From Aspidapion aeneum (taxonomy: Eukaryota; Arthropoda; Insecta; Coleoptera; Brentidae): a DNA stretch of 64,000 nucleotides. The stretch lies in the NCBI GenBank assembly GCA_963576565.1, contig OY755038.1, positions 206,309,013 through 206,373,012 on the forward strand, in the 5' to 3' direction. A model generated the notes under the pieces. That model saw nothing but the letters and a program-made list of their open reading frames with translations. It searched no databases and had not been told where the DNA came from. Shown here piece by piece: positions 21,592 through 33,349 of the stretch (the stretch's first letter is position 1; each line of letters begins with the position of its first letter). Position numbers and translations under genes: made by a program.

Positions 21592-22065
21592 ATGTCTGTC
21601 TGTCTGTCTGTCTGTGTGTCTGTATGTCTGTCTGTAACGACCAACGCGCATAACTCAAAAACCGCTTGGCCGATTTTAATGAAATTTGTTACCTGGGCTG
21701 GGTCTTGGGTCGAGATGGTCCCATTTAAAAATGAACAAAATCCACCGAACACAAACCAAATAAAAGGGTGGGGGTATATTTCAAAAATTAGAGTTTAAGT
21801 GAAAATATGGCATGTGTGATATCAAACGAAAGGTAATTAAGTCCGGAGTTCATCAAAATACATTTTAATTTTTGTTTTTTTTAAGGGTGGGGGTGGATTT
21901 CAAAAATTTGAGTTTAAGTCAAAACATGGCTTGTGTGGTATCAAACAAAAGGTAATTTAGTGTGGAGTTGAATAAAATATATTTCAGTTTTTAGTTATAT
22001 TAGCTCACATAACTATAGTACCTAGTGTGAGCTTAGGGGCCCATATATTGGCGGCAGAGTATTTT
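21400..22065 (+). mobile_element. HINE-like element, copy 3 (complete)
   Basis: Opens with the palindrome AGCTCACACATATACT...AGTAGTGTGAGCTA, then GATCCTAATTTTTTCGAG. A long (GTCT)n array with TGTA and TGTG variants spans 21,538-21,635, followed by the AACGACCAACGCGCATAACT core with GATTTTAATGAAATTTG. It has two ~118-bp internal units, the 3' hairpin near 22,004-22,032 and the tail GGGGCCCATATATTGGC. The CLSVCLSV-type frames across the microsatellite are not genes. Confidence 0.83.
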
Positions 22066-22204
22066 TTATAGTATCTGCTACAGTTTTAATTTTTAGGTCT
22101 CGATGGAGGTGAACGTATGTACCAAGGTGCATTGACAATATTGCTTTAGTTCTTTATTTTAAAATCTGTAGTATGTTCCGTTAGTATTTGGCTATAGTAA
22201 TTAA

Positions 22205-24640
22205 GTAGTTTGAAATTAATGCATAAATGTCAGGAGATTTATGACCGTTTCGTATTCTTGAGAAGTCAGTGTAAACCTTTAGGATCTGAATGTATTCAGC
22301 AGTACTTAACTAAGATTAAAAACAATATTTTTGATAACCCAAGATACTTTTGGTCCTACATTAAAAGTAAACGAAATGGTTATAATCTTCCCTCTAGAAT
22401 GAACTAATATGACAGGTTTAGGATGAGCGCTAAAGATAATGCGGATATGTTTGTTTCGATCTACTCATACCAACAACAATTTAATTTTAATAGCTCGGTT
22501 TGTCTAAGTACTATCACACTGTCAGTGACTGAGGTATATGACGCTATTATTGGTTGTGTGCTGGGTCAGACGGCATTCCAGGGTATTTTCTAAAAAAGTG
22601 TGTTTGTGTGCTTACCAAACCAGTTTCATGGAAATATCTAACTGTATTAGCTCACACATATACTATACTATAGTAGTGTGAGCTATAGTGATCCTAATTT
22701 TTTCGAGAAAAAAAAAGTTGCTCCGATTTCAAAAATTTTTATATATCTTTGCGTTTCAGATGATTTTGAAACTTTTTTGTTGTGTTGTCTGTCTGTCTGT
22801 CTGTCTGTAACGACCAACGCGCATAACTCAAAAACCGCTAGCCCGATTTTAATGAAATTTGGTACCTAAGCTGGGTTTTGGCTCGAGATGGTCCCATTTA
22901 AAAATGATCAAAATCCACCAAACACAAGCCAAATAAAAGGGTGGGGGTAGATTTCAAAACTTAAGTTTATGTAAAAATATGGCGTGTGTGATATCAAACG
23001 AGAGGTAATTGAGTCTGGAGTTAAACAAAATACATTTTAGTTTATTTAACAAAAAAAGGGTGGAGGGAAATTTCAAAAATTAGAATTTATGTGAAAATAT
23101 GGCGTGTGTGATATCAAACGAAAGGTAATTGAGTCTGGAGTTAAACAAAATACATTTTAGTTTTTTTTTTAAAGGGGGGGTAGATTTCACAAATTTGAGT
23201 TTAAGTAATAACGTGGCTTGTGTAGTATCAAACGACAGGTAATTGAGTCTAGAGTTGAATAAAATATATTTCAGTTTTTAGTTATATTAGCTCACACGTA
23301 CACTATAAATATAGTATCTAGTGTGAGCTTAAGTGCCCATAAATTGGCAGAGTATTTTTCCTAGTTTCTATACGAAAGGTTTTTTGAAGACTATTTTTAA
23401 GTCAGGGGCAAGAATTGACATATTCAATTATCCTTGTTAAGTTGCTTGACTGTCTGGTTAATAAGTTAACCTGGGCCTAGGGGCACTTAACACCGATCAC
23501 CATTAGTGATTTGTGTTTTTAAACCAGAACAATTTGTATTTATAAAGGGTAGATCCACTGATACTACTTTGGTTCTGTATGTAAATCATATTTACAACTG
23601 CTTGGAAGGGGGATTCCAGGTTTACTCAATATATACTGACTTTTCCAAAACTTTTGATCCGGTCAACAATGGAGTCCTCTTGGAAACGCTTATAGCTTTT
23701 GGTATTATGGACCCCCTTTGTCAGTGGATCTCTGAATTTATTAGAGGGCGCTAAAATAGTTAAACTTGGGGGACCAGCCTCATTTGAAATACTGGTGCCA
23801 TCAAATGTCATAAAATGGTCTTTTCAAGACAAAAACAAGCTATAACTTTTACTCAATAAATAACTCGCCAATTGCCTCTAAAACAGAAATATCTGATTTG
23901 GGAGTTTTGATCGACAGTAAATTGTCATTTTCTAGTCACATCAGTCAGGTAACAAGTAGGACAATGAAGGTATTGATGGCTTTATCCAGCTTTCATTAAA
24001 AGACATGTCGTTGTTTACATTTAGGACACTTTATTGTGCTCTTGTTAGGCCTATCTTAGAATATGGGACAGTTGTTACATTGAGCACATTGGAAGGGTGG
24101 GTGAAAGATAGTTTGAATTTACCAACTTTGGAGTCAAGAAAAACTTTATTATACTTATGTTTCCTTCACAGAGTGATCAATTCAGCAATAGATTTCCTCA
24201 ACTGTTGTTACTTTTCAAACTTAAAGTTCCCAATAGAATTAATAGGCATAGAGAAATTTTTTCATTACCATTCCACTACACTAATTATGGTATTAATGAA
24301 CCAACCACACGATTAGTACGTAGTGCCAACAGCCTATCAAAGCAAATAAATATTTTTGACTCTAAAGCGACTAAAGTTAGTTTATTTAAAAAACAACTCA
24401 AAATAATTTTATTAGTTCCTGCTTATATCTGTATTCTAGTCGATATTAAAACTGTTACTGTCCGTGATTTGTAAAATGGTTTTGGTAATTATTTTAAGTC
24501 TATATTGTAAATGGATTCCGTTAGCCATTACATGTTACCATTATTTTTACATTGTACTTTTTTAGCGCAATTTGGCATTAAGTGCCATAACAAGATGGTA
24601 TGAGAATGTTGTTAATTGTAATTTGTATGTGATTGACATT
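22205..24640 (+). mobile_element. CR1/Jockey-group LINE fragment, split by a HINE-like copy
   Basis: The left part (22,210-22,648) reads the linker between endonuclease and RT typical of Jockey-group LINEs (NIFDNPRYFWSYIKSKRNGY). It is cut at 22,649 by a HINE-like element. The right part resumes at about 23,500 with EQFVFIKGRSTDTTLVLYVN, IYTDFSKTFDPVNNGVLLE and, after stops, remnants such as RTMKVLMALSSFH. The C-terminal stretch LKVPNRINRHREIF through NYGINEPTTRLVRSANSL is at 24,230-24,330. About 160 bp of 3' flank follows. The catalytic ADD box is deleted. Many stops; inactive. Confidence 0.8.
22649..23358 (+). mobile_element. HINE-like element, copy 4 (complete, short microsatellite)
   Basis: Same order as copy 3: 5' palindrome (22,649-22,685), TTTTTTCGAGAAAAAAAAAG, only four to five GTCT units (22,788-22,807), the core, and three ~118-bp units. 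The 3' hairpin (23,288-23,330) and a tail ending TTGGCAGAGTATTTTTCC close it. It is inserted in the LINE at 22,205-24,640, so it is younger than that LINE. Confidence 0.83.
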
Positions 24641-25120
24641 TTGGTTTGTGATATTTTTTGAATTGTATTGGTTTCATTTAATTTAATTTTTCATTTTTTT
24701 ATCTAATTATGGTTGAATGCATCCTATATTTTTTCAATTTTCTGGTTTTGGTATATCTCAAGTGAATTATGACTAGAAATAAGGATACATCCTGAGGTAC
24801 GCCTACTGGTATGTTTATATTAAATGTGAGTATGAATATTCTTGTTCTACTCTGCCATAATTTGTTGACTGCTTGTACTACATCTAATAAGACTGCGGGA
24901 CAAACTTTTCCCTCTTCTACTGCTATTTATAATTTTTAGAAAATTAGAAACAATTTATTTGTGAGAAAGACTGTTTTATTTTTTTTCCGACATTGAAATC
25001 GGCAGTTGTTTCCCGGAAAGTGTAACTTTTCGCACTTGCTAGGTTCATTGCACATTTTCGATAATTAATGAAACACGTGTTTAGGAGACAAAGTATACCT
25101 AATTGAGTAGGTATATGTAA
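24640..25120. other. Intergenic stretch with a dispersed GC-skewed motif
   Basis: No gene recognised. 25,010-25,070 contains GGAAAGTGTAACTTTTCGCA, then ACTTGCTAGGTTCATTGCAC. A related block recurs at 35,833-35,880 (see findings). Confidence 0.3.
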
Positions 25121-25122
25121 TA

Positions 25123-25884
25123 GTCCAGTCATATATAGCATATAGAATTTTCGCTTGCAAAAGGTGGTGTAGATGGGATTTTCACATATGTTGTTAATAT
25201 TGGCGTTGTAAAAGCAAATTTGAGTTTTCCACCTGGGGGGGGGGGGCTCCCCCGCCATCGTTAGTGTGCAGGAAAAAGTTTTTTTTATTTACTTGGTCCC
25301 TGTACATTTTATTAAAAAAAAAATTAAACAAAAGTTGAAGACAATAAAATTTTCTCCAAAAACGCTGTTGTACGTTTTTTTGGCAAACAAATGGAAATGG
25401 AAATTAAAGGCCACTAAAAAAAGAAACTGGTCAAAATCCAAAATGGCGGCGTAATGTTAGCGTCATAACTGAAAAAGCCTTCCTCCGACAAAAAAACCTA
25501 CAAACGCGTTTTTCTAGGAAATTTTATTGTCTTCAACTTTTGTTTAAAACTTTTTTTTCTAAAACGTACCCCTGGGTCGGAAAAAAATGAAGACGACTCT
25601 TGTAGTATTAGGAGCCAAACGGGTAAATTTATTTTTACTTTTGATAAGTTGCCAAATAACGTTGGAATTGCGACAATGTCATAAGAACAATTTTCAAGGA
25701 GCAGTACTGGCCGTATTCACTTTTTTCCGAACCGACTGTACAGTAGCCAAGTAATTTAACAAAAACCGGCGCGGTCTCCTCAATGTCGAAAACTCAAATT
25801 TGTTTATAGGACTCTTATGTAAACAACATGTCAAAATCGCGACGAGACCACCTTTTGCAAGCAAAAATTCTATAATGACTGGAC
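25123..25884. mobile_element. 762-bp palindromic foldback element, TA target duplication
   Basis: Ends GTCCAGTCAT and its complement, TA duplications at 25,121-25,122 and 25,885-25,886. The arms are inverted over most of their length: GCTTGCAAAAGGTGGT near both ends, AAATTTGAGTTTT, and GTTGAAGACAATAAAATTTT opposite AAATTTTATTGTCTTCAAC near the centre. A G-run sits at 25,238-25,247. A partial relative (CTTGCAAAAAGTGGTGCAGT) occurs at 31,540-31,650. Non-coding. Confidence 0.85.
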
Positions 25885-25885
25885 T

Positions 25886-26640
25886 ATATGTAAAGTAATA
25901 AGTAAAATATTGTTTGAAATTTCATGTTACAAGTTGAGAGTTTTGAGCAGTTTGTTTTTCGCCAATGGAAAATTCATCATCGTGCAAAGTGAAGCGAAAG
26001 GAAACGTCAGTCGCATGCCTGGCGTAATAAAGAAAAGTTTTGAACAATGGGTGGCTTTTATAACAGAGTTAGCTACATAGCTACCAACTCTATACAGCTC
26101 TGTTGGGCAACTTTGTTTAAAAATGCATAAAAAGAGTTGCGAAATAGAAGAACAAAAACATAAGCGGATACATGCAACTTCAGACTGTTTTAATTTTTTT
26201 GTAAAAGTAGTAGTAGTAGTAATGGGGGCGTGACCTACAGGTCTGGCAAATAGACCAGGGTAGTCCCTTTTTTCCATATTCCAAGTCTTTCTCTTAATCT
26301 ACTCTGTGAACTTCCATGGTCGTTCTAGACCCCTATTTGTGACGTGTGCTTACTCAACCGGTTCTGTCCAGTTATACAGTTCATTTAGTAATTTTTAAGA
26401 TTTGAGAGTTATCAGCTGGTTATCATAAGAATAACATAGGCCAAGGAAGAAAAATTATGAAATGAACTGTAATACCTATCAGCCCAACGTGTTTTCCTGT
26501 CCGTCCGGTAATTTAAAAAGTCCCCGACTGTACAGTGGCACAGCCAAGGGTAATTTGCATTCCTGACAATATCTCCGAATTTAAAGTTTTTGTTTAAAAA
26601 AAACATTAAAGAAGAATATAAGGTTAAAATCCCAAAAAAC
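25886..26640. other. Intergenic stretch, no gene recognised
   Basis: Short frames only. A (GTA)5 run lies at 26,208-26,222. Minus-strand frames at 26,277-25,927 and 26,606-26,412 have no recognisable domain. Confidence 0.3.
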
Positions 26641-28410
26641 TATAAGTGACGAATTAAGTTAAATTTGACAGTTGGATTATTTATAAAAAGCTATAAAAAA
26701 TCAATTTACACTAATAAGTTTTTCCTAATTAAAAAAGCTATAGGCCCGCTCCCAATATTAAGACTTCTAATTAAAAATACCTGTTACACCATCAAAAAAT
26801 AAATCCAGCATTTTTTGTTTCTTCACTAAAGCTAACATTATTATAGGAACAGTATAATTTTTTAGGCTTAAAATATTGTACGCTTTAAAAAATGTTGTGT
26901 CTTTTGTTACCTTTATCTGACAAGTTTTGAAAAATTCGATTTAAAAATTTAATTACTTGGATTAATTTCAATTTACTTTGTTTGGATCACGTCATACAAT
27001 TACAAGTTATTTAGTGGCGAAGTTAGATTGAGGGGCTGTTCAGGAATTACGTAACGCAATAATTTTCGAAAGACTCAGAGGGAAAAAATTAAACATTCAA
27101 AATAGGAAATAGTAGGTGTTTGGCTATATTAGTAATTTTAAATCTATTTTCTCAACTTTTTGGTTTATAAAACGGCATGAATAAGTTGCTTGTGTGTTTA
27201 AGATTGTAATAAAGGTTTCTTCTTTAAATTAATATATTCTAATATATAATTAATATATTTATTAGTTTTCTAAATGAAAAAGCTACCCCTTTTCCAAAAT
27301 GAAGACTTTTCTATCTGCCCTAAAAATACCCAAAAAAGATATATCACAAAATAAATTAAATCATTTTTTGCTTGGTTGTTTTTGATATGAGCACCAAAGC
27401 TAACACTATTATAGTAATCGTGTAATTCTGTATGCTAAAAATATTGTACGCTTAAAAAATTATGTGGCCTTTGTTAACTTTATCTGACAAGTTTTGGAAA
27501 ATTCGATTTAAAAGTTTAATTACTCGAATTAATCTAAATTTACTTTGTTTGAATCACGTCATACAGGTTATACAATTTGACACTTGTTTTAAAAATAACA
27601 AGTTTTTTTTTTGAGTTTTCCTAAATAAAAAAGGTATGACTCTCTCCAAAAATGAAGACTTTTCTATATGTCCTAGAAATACACAAAACCCTTTAAAGAT
27701 ATATATAAAAAAAATCAAATTATTTTTTGTTTGCGGGTTTGTGATATGAGCACTAAAAAAAAATATTTTACGCTTTAAAAAATTGTCTTTTGTTACCTTT
27801 ATCAGAGAAGTTTCGTAAAATTCGATTTAAAAGTTTAATTACTCGGATTAATTTTAATTTACTTTGTTTGGATCACGTCATATACGTAATACAATTTGAC
27901 ATACACGCAACTTGTTTTAAAAATAACAAGTTTAATTTTTGAGCTTTCCTAAATAAAAAAGCTAAGACTCCCTCCCAAAATAAAGTATTTTCTATCTATC
28001 TTAGAAATACACAAAACCCCTCAAAGATATATAAAAAAATAAATCAAAGTATTTTTGTTTCTGTGTTTTTGATATGAGCACTAATTATAGTAATATGTAT
28101 AGTATAATTATGTATGCTAAAAATATTGTACGCTTTAAAAATTGCTTGTCTTTTGTTAACTTTATCAGTCAAGTTTCGGAAAATTCGATTTAAAAGTTTA
28201 ATTACTCGGATTAATTTCAATTTACTTTGTTTGGATCACGTCATATGTAATACAATTTGACATACACGCAACTTGTTTTTTATTCAGATGCAGTATTGGA
28301 CTGAGAGGCAAAAAATAAAACATCAGAAAATAGGAAATACATGATTGACTATAGTTATTTTAAATATATTTTTTCACCTTTTCAGTTTATAAAATGACAG
28401 GAATAGGTTG
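26640..28410. repeat. ~330-bp satellite with a higher-order A-B-A-A-A-B arrangement
   Basis: The A unit contains AAAAAGCTA near its start, then ATGAGCACTAA, AAATATTGTACGCTTTAAAA, GGAAAATTCGATTTAAAAG and GGATCACGTCATA. The last motif ends units near 26,995, 27,563, 27,884 and 28,246. A ~200-bp B block (AAAATAGGAAATA...TTTATAAAA.GGCATGAATAAG...TTGCTTGT) follows the first and the fourth A units (27,030-27,205 and 28,290-28,420). Non-coding and AT-rich. Confidence 0.85.
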
Positions 28411-28419
28411 CTTGTTTGT

Positions 28420-30120
28420 TTAACCAAGGCCAACACAAAAATAGAGGCCACGACCCTGAAAAAATCAGCTGTTTTCGGGGGGCTGAATTTTACATTGGGT
28501 CTTATGGGAGGTCAGACGTTTTTTTATGATATTTTCAAAATGGCACGAAATTTCAGTGAAATATTCTTAGACACCATCCCGATAATCCACCAAACTTTTG
28601 TAAGGATGCAAGATGATTAAAAGGTTAAAATCTTCAAGATTTAGCATTCCTTATTTTGAATTCAAATTACACGCCATGTACCGCACGCCAACTGTTATAT
28701 TTGACATGTATTTGACTTTGTCATCTGTGTTTGTCACATTCGCTTTTGCTTTAAATTTAATTTTTTGTTTGAGCTAATGAAGCGGCTTTGAAAAATTAAG
28801 GATTACTATAGATTAAAAAAAAATTGTTCTGCAAGAATATAGTAAAAACAATCTCAAAACCGGCTTTATTTTAACAAAAATCAAATATTGATGAACCGTC
28901 ATTCCAACTTCAATATTTTAAAGACAATCAGCTGTGTTGTGACGTGACCCTCAAAAAAAAATCAGCCTCCGATGTGACGTCAACAAAATGGAGGATCGTG
29001 GTCCCCGTCCGTTTTGATAGCCCTGGTTTAACGACATAATAAAATTTAATTCTTATTATTATTATATTTAAAATAACAAGTTTAATTTTTGAATTTGAAG
29101 CAACATCAATCAAATAACGTTTATTGCGTTTTTTGGCGGTTTTTGATCGTAAACGGTATAACATTTTTCTTGTCACCAAGTCAAGACTATTGAAAATTTA
29201 CATGGTTAAACATAAAGTAATTATTAATGGAACAAGGGATAACAGAAACTTTATTATGGAAAATGTAAATTTTGTCGTGTATAAAAGTCCATGGTCGATT
29301 GAGTTCATTTTAAAACCGCTTTTAAGTTGGCTTGCCTTTTTGTACTTGGATCTTCGTTTGCGTATATGGAAGTTTTGTTTGTAAAAGGCGAAATTCCAAA
29401 ATTTGTCATCAAAAAATAAAAATTCAAGCAAAATGAAATATGTTATTAGTGCTTTAACTTTACTAATTAGTCAAAGGCCTCTAATAGCTATTTGTGGTTT
29501 TGGTGTAGAAGCATGTCTTTTTTTTGTAACCATCCGAAACACGTCTATCAGGACAGGTATTCTCGTAATCAAAAACGCATAGCGTTTTTAAGACGCGCAC
29601 CGTTTTATGACGTCAAATTCCCTAAGCACCTGACCAAAAGTGCAAAAATGGTATTCACGTACGATTGCACTGAGCATTTTTTTAAAACGGTAACCATGTT
29701 TAAAAACACCTACCAATTGGCATCTGCTTCTGGTATTCGCTCGGGGTTTTTTTTAAAATTCAAACTTATTAAAAAGTAGTATGCACATAGTTTTTAATTT
29801 TTTTGGGCAATTTTGTATTTATAGTGGTTAAAGGAGGCCTTCAGCCTATACTTTAAGTACAATAAGGTACCAAAATAGCTACCTTTCTTAGTCTCCAAAG
29901 TAGAATAAAGGATTTTAAGGAGTGAATAAAGATTTACTGTATTTGTCTTCCCTCTGGAATCTATTTAAATAGTACAGATAAGAGAATAATTAAAAATTGA
30001 TTATGGGCAAGTTTTCTACACTTCTATATGTAAAGGTACCCTGTATAGAGTAGGTAGCCAAGCATTTGAGCCTTATTGGAAACACCCTAGTATGCTATGC
30101 TAGGTGCTAAAGCTTTAAAC
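28420..30120. other. Intergenic stretch with small unrecognised frames
   Basis: No gene can be supported. Plus-strand frames at 28,408-28,620 and 29,492-29,779 have mixed composition (the latter has RYSRNQKRIAFLRRAPFYDV) but no recognised domain. A fragment of the satellite start (AATAACAAGTTTAATTTTTG) recurs at 29,072-29,092. Confidence 0.3.
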
Positions 30121-30137
30121 AATTTAAATTTTAATAA

Positions 30138-30353
30138 TTATTGAAGATTTTTGTCTAAATTTTCTTCTAAAACTTTTTTATTTGTCAAAATATGATGAAG
30201 ATTTACTTCTATATAACCTTTATTATTATACCCTACTAGAAGTGTATGGGTCATTACAATTATGTTAAGACATTGCTCCCAACATGTCTCATTAAAACCA
30301 TTTCTAACCATCACTTTCTCTAGATTTTGGATTTTTTCATCAATAAATACCAA
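30138..30353 (-). other. Unrecognised 71-codon frame, duplicated (copy 1)
   Basis: The frame reads QNLEKVMVRNGFNETCWEQC and LNIIVMTHTLLVGYNNKGYI, then EVNLHHILTNKKVLEENLDK. Composition is protein-like and the frame is conserved in the neighbouring duplicate with few amino-acid changes (T/K, I/R). No known domain, start context or splice sites can be fixed. It may be an exon of an unknown gene or part of a transposon ORF. Confidence 0.4.
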
Positions 30354-31085
30354 AAATAACTAACTGAGGTAAAAAAAAACATCTAATGTATGCCACAAAT
30401 GTCAAAAAATATAAACAAAAAGCGAGAATTTGAAGGATGCTTAGCGAGTTCCATCCCAAGGGCGCGTTTACCAACGTGAATACCAAATTCAATCGGTCAG
30501 TGCAAATGCCATGCGAGAAAGGTGCTGTGCGTTTCGCTTAGCGTTTTCACAACGTAACGTTTTTAAGCCAATTTATGAGAATACCAGGCCTGGGCCTTAC
30601 TTCGATTCGTGCTCTTGTGAATCAATTGCTGCTTTGTCAAAATATGATGAAGATTTACTTCTCTATAACCTTTATTATTATACCCTACTAGAAGTGTATG
30701 GGTCATTACAATTATGTTAAGACATTGCTCCCAACATTTCTCATTGAAACCATTTCTAACCATCACTTTCTCTAGATTTTGGTATTTTTTTATCAATAAA
30801 TATCAAAAATAACTAACTGAGGTAAAAAAAACATCTAATGTATGCCACAAATGTCAAAAAATATAAACAAAAAGCGAGAATTTGAAGGAGGCTTAGCGAG
30901 TTCCATCCCAAGGGCGCGTTTTCCCAACGTGAATACCAAATTCAATCGGTCAGCGCAAATGCCATGCGAGAAGGGTGCTGTACGTTTCGCTTAGCGTTTT
31001 CACAACTAACGTTTTTAAGCCAATTTATGAGAATACCAGGCCTGGGCCTTACTTCGATTCGTGCTCTTGTGAATCAATTGCTGCG
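30181..31085. repeat. 452-bp tandem duplication
   Basis: The sequence from TTTGTCAAAATATGATGAAG (30,181) to CTTGTGAATCAATTGCTGC (30,632) is repeated at 30,633-31,085 with only a few differences. Each copy carries a minus-strand open frame (next two entries) and a GC-richer tail including GCGAGTTCCATCCCAAGGGC. Confidence 0.92.
30563..30796 (-). other. Unrecognised 77-codon frame, duplicated (copy 2)
   Basis: This is the second copy of the frame above, differing at a few residues (NEKCWEQC for NETCWEQC). After HHILT its C-terminus runs into the unit-1 end sequence and so differs, ending SHKLA. Both copies staying open suggests either recent duplication or weak constraint. Confidence 0.35.
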
Positions 31086-31660
31086 ATCGATGCCGCCCGC
31101 ACCCCCGTGATGCGACTCGCGTCAACGGTTACCGTTGGCAGTTAAAGCTAGCTCAATATGCACCTTAAATTAGTGCACTCAGACAACTTGGCGTTATCGT
31201 ACTTACGAGAATGCGGGAAGTTTATCATTCTGATAACATTATGTGCAATATTTAAAGACAATTAAATTTTTTTCTGCCATCGCAATGTTATCTATTGAGA
31301 AAAAAATGATTCAAGAAATTCCGAAGGTCAATGAATTGGTTATTGAAGAATTTAATAGTTTGCTCTGCTCTAATAATCTTCCACTTAATGGGCCAAAAAG
31401 TTGGAATTTTCGCATGCGCCAAAAAAATTTTTTGGGTGTGCACCCCTAAAGTTTTACACCACGCCCCGCCACTGTTTGAGTCTCTTTATACAACCCTAAG
31501 GCACGTCATTAGGTCATTAGAGCGAAAAAAGGACCACTGGCTTGCAAAAAGTGGTGCAGTCGCAAGTTAGTTTGACATATGTTGTTCACATTGGAGTCCT
31601 AAAAAAATTGTTTTCGATCTTGGGGGGGTGGCTCACCGGTATTTTTATGAATATTGGGTG
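31085..31660. other. Intergenic stretch with a foldback scrap
   Basis: A GC-richer patch (31,085-31,140) and a fragment of the 25,123 foldback family at 31,540-31,650 are visible. No gene recognised. Confidence 0.35.
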
Positions 31661-31665
31661 TTGAT

Positions 31666-32043
31666 TAGGGTATCCAGTACCGGGACTTGGTCCCGGGACT
31701 TTTCCTTAAAAAAATGGTCCCGGGACTCAGTGAAGGTCCCGGGACCTCAACTTGGTCCCGAAACCACTAAATTATACCAGACACATGCATAATAATAAAT
31801 GCACTCGTGGCACTTAAATCACACTTTTGATAAAAGTAATGTTTCCCTATACTTACCCTTTTATTTGCTACGTTTGTCAATTTGTTTTTATGTTAACCAT
31901 TTACCAATATCAATAAACCTGTGTTCTGTTCTGTGTTAAATTAATTTAATTACTTTTATTTTAGTTTCGAGACCAGTCCCGGGACCTGACATTTGGTCCC
32001 GAAGTCCCGAAAACATATTTGGTCCCGGGACTTGGAAACCCTA
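31666..32043. mobile_element. 378-bp hAT-type MITE, 8-bp target duplication
   Basis: GTGTTGAT occurs at 31,658-31,665 and 32,044-32,051. The ends are TAGGGTATCCAGTACCGGGA and, inverted, TAGGGTTTCCAAGTCCCGGG. The motif GGTCCCGGGAC recurs about five times next to the ends, as expected for subterminal transposase-binding sites in hAT elements. An 8-bp duplication with TAGGG tips fits the hAT superfamily. No coding sequence. Confidence 0.92.
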
Positions 32044-32051
32044 GTGTTGAT

Positions 32052-33320
32052 TGCACAAGAAACCCCCACTTTGTATAATAGCGAAAACATTTTTGATGGA
32101 AACCTTTTTGCCTTTATCCGCATGATACACCTTGGTTTAGTGTTCGAAAGATACACCTTGTAAATTGACCTCAATTTAAAAAAAGCTCGACAAACAAAAA
32201 AATAGCCCTAAACAAGGCCTAAAAATAAGTTACTTGCCTTTTTTACGGCTACGAAAGACCGCAAAAATTACGACCAAAACCATAAAGTCCCAAGCAAGCC
32301 ACAAACTTTTCTACTTTACGCCACTTTTACTATAAATTTTTTCCTAGATTTATAGCCTCTCTATTCCCAAGTAAGACTGTGTTGTAGAAAATGGTGGATA
32401 TACAAATTTTGTTTATGTTCTTTACTTTGGAAATTTTCTATAAAACTAAAATATTTATAAAATCGTACCAGGAAGAGAGAAAACAACGGAAAGGGAAGGC
32501 TGTACCTAGCATTTTATTAGGGGCATATAATTTAGACAGAAAGGCGTTGCCTACTCTTAATAAAATCCAAAAACTTTTTTTTTATATCATCACAGCATTT
32601 TTACCTTCCTAGCCCGCGTAGCAATGGCTAGAGAAGGTACTGGTTTCAACGAATTTTTTTTTTAAGATAACGCCGCAAATGTGTTGTTTGGGTGTATTTT
32701 GAACTATCTTAGCATTATCGTCGTGAAGTCTGTCTAGCAGAGATTACTAACCACAGAAATAGATAGGACACCCCCATGTTAAACTCTTAATACAATTAAT
32801 GAAATTTGAACAGCGCCATCCCATAGCTATTTGTTTGAATACATTTTTGTGCTCTGCTCCTTATATTATTATACAGTTAGTTTTTAATTTTTTAGTTGAC
32901 ATCCATTGATTTTTGAAAGATAATAAAATTGTGTCAAAAAAATAATAAAGCACGGAGTGACAAAGTAAAAAATTATTTCCTAAATTAGAATAATGTATTG
33001 TATAAAAATGTTCAAATATATTTAAAAAAATTGATTTTTGCGTAATAAAATAATTTATTTTAATCATAATTTATATTAGTATGAATACATTAAAAAACAG
33101 TAACTATTAAACTTATATTCCGTAACACAACAAGCACCTCTCATTCTAAACCTTTTTTGAGAGAGATCATCGCTCTGCTCTGCAAAATTTCGCTTTCCCA
33201 TAATAAAACGCGAACACAACTCACTGTGCGAACAGAAGAAAAAAATCTTCGCATAAAACAAATTTAACAAGTTTTATCATTTTTATCGTGACAAATTAAA
33301 ATTCAAAAAGATATTTAACG
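32052..33320. other. AT-rich intergenic stretch
   Basis: There is no supported gene. 32,535-32,580 (AAAGGCGTTGCCTACTCTTA and on) resembles the complement of 52,965-53,010, a small dispersed repeat. Confidence 0.3.
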
Positions 33321-33328
33321 ACACGCAG

Positions 33329-33342
33329 GATGCAGTGACCCT
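33329..33342. mobile_element. Lone terminus of the 9-bp-TSD transposon family
   Basis: GATGCAGTGACCCT matches the inverted terminus of the element at 5683-8571. The preceding bases (GCAG) and following bases differ, and I find no partner end nearby. It may be a truncated copy or a chance match of 14 bp. Confidence 0.4.
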
Positions 33343-33349
33343 TGTCTTT

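Noticed and set aside
21429..21798. CLSVCLSV-type and TDRQTDRQ-type frames (also at 34,603-34,934)
   Set aside because: They translate the GTCT microsatellite of HINE-like elements. The same pattern appears with different flanks wherever the microsatellite occurs.
26640..28410. Regularly repeated blocks that might suggest a CRISPR-like array
   Set aside because: Repeat units are ~330 bp, degenerate and without short unique spacers. This is a eukaryotic satellite.
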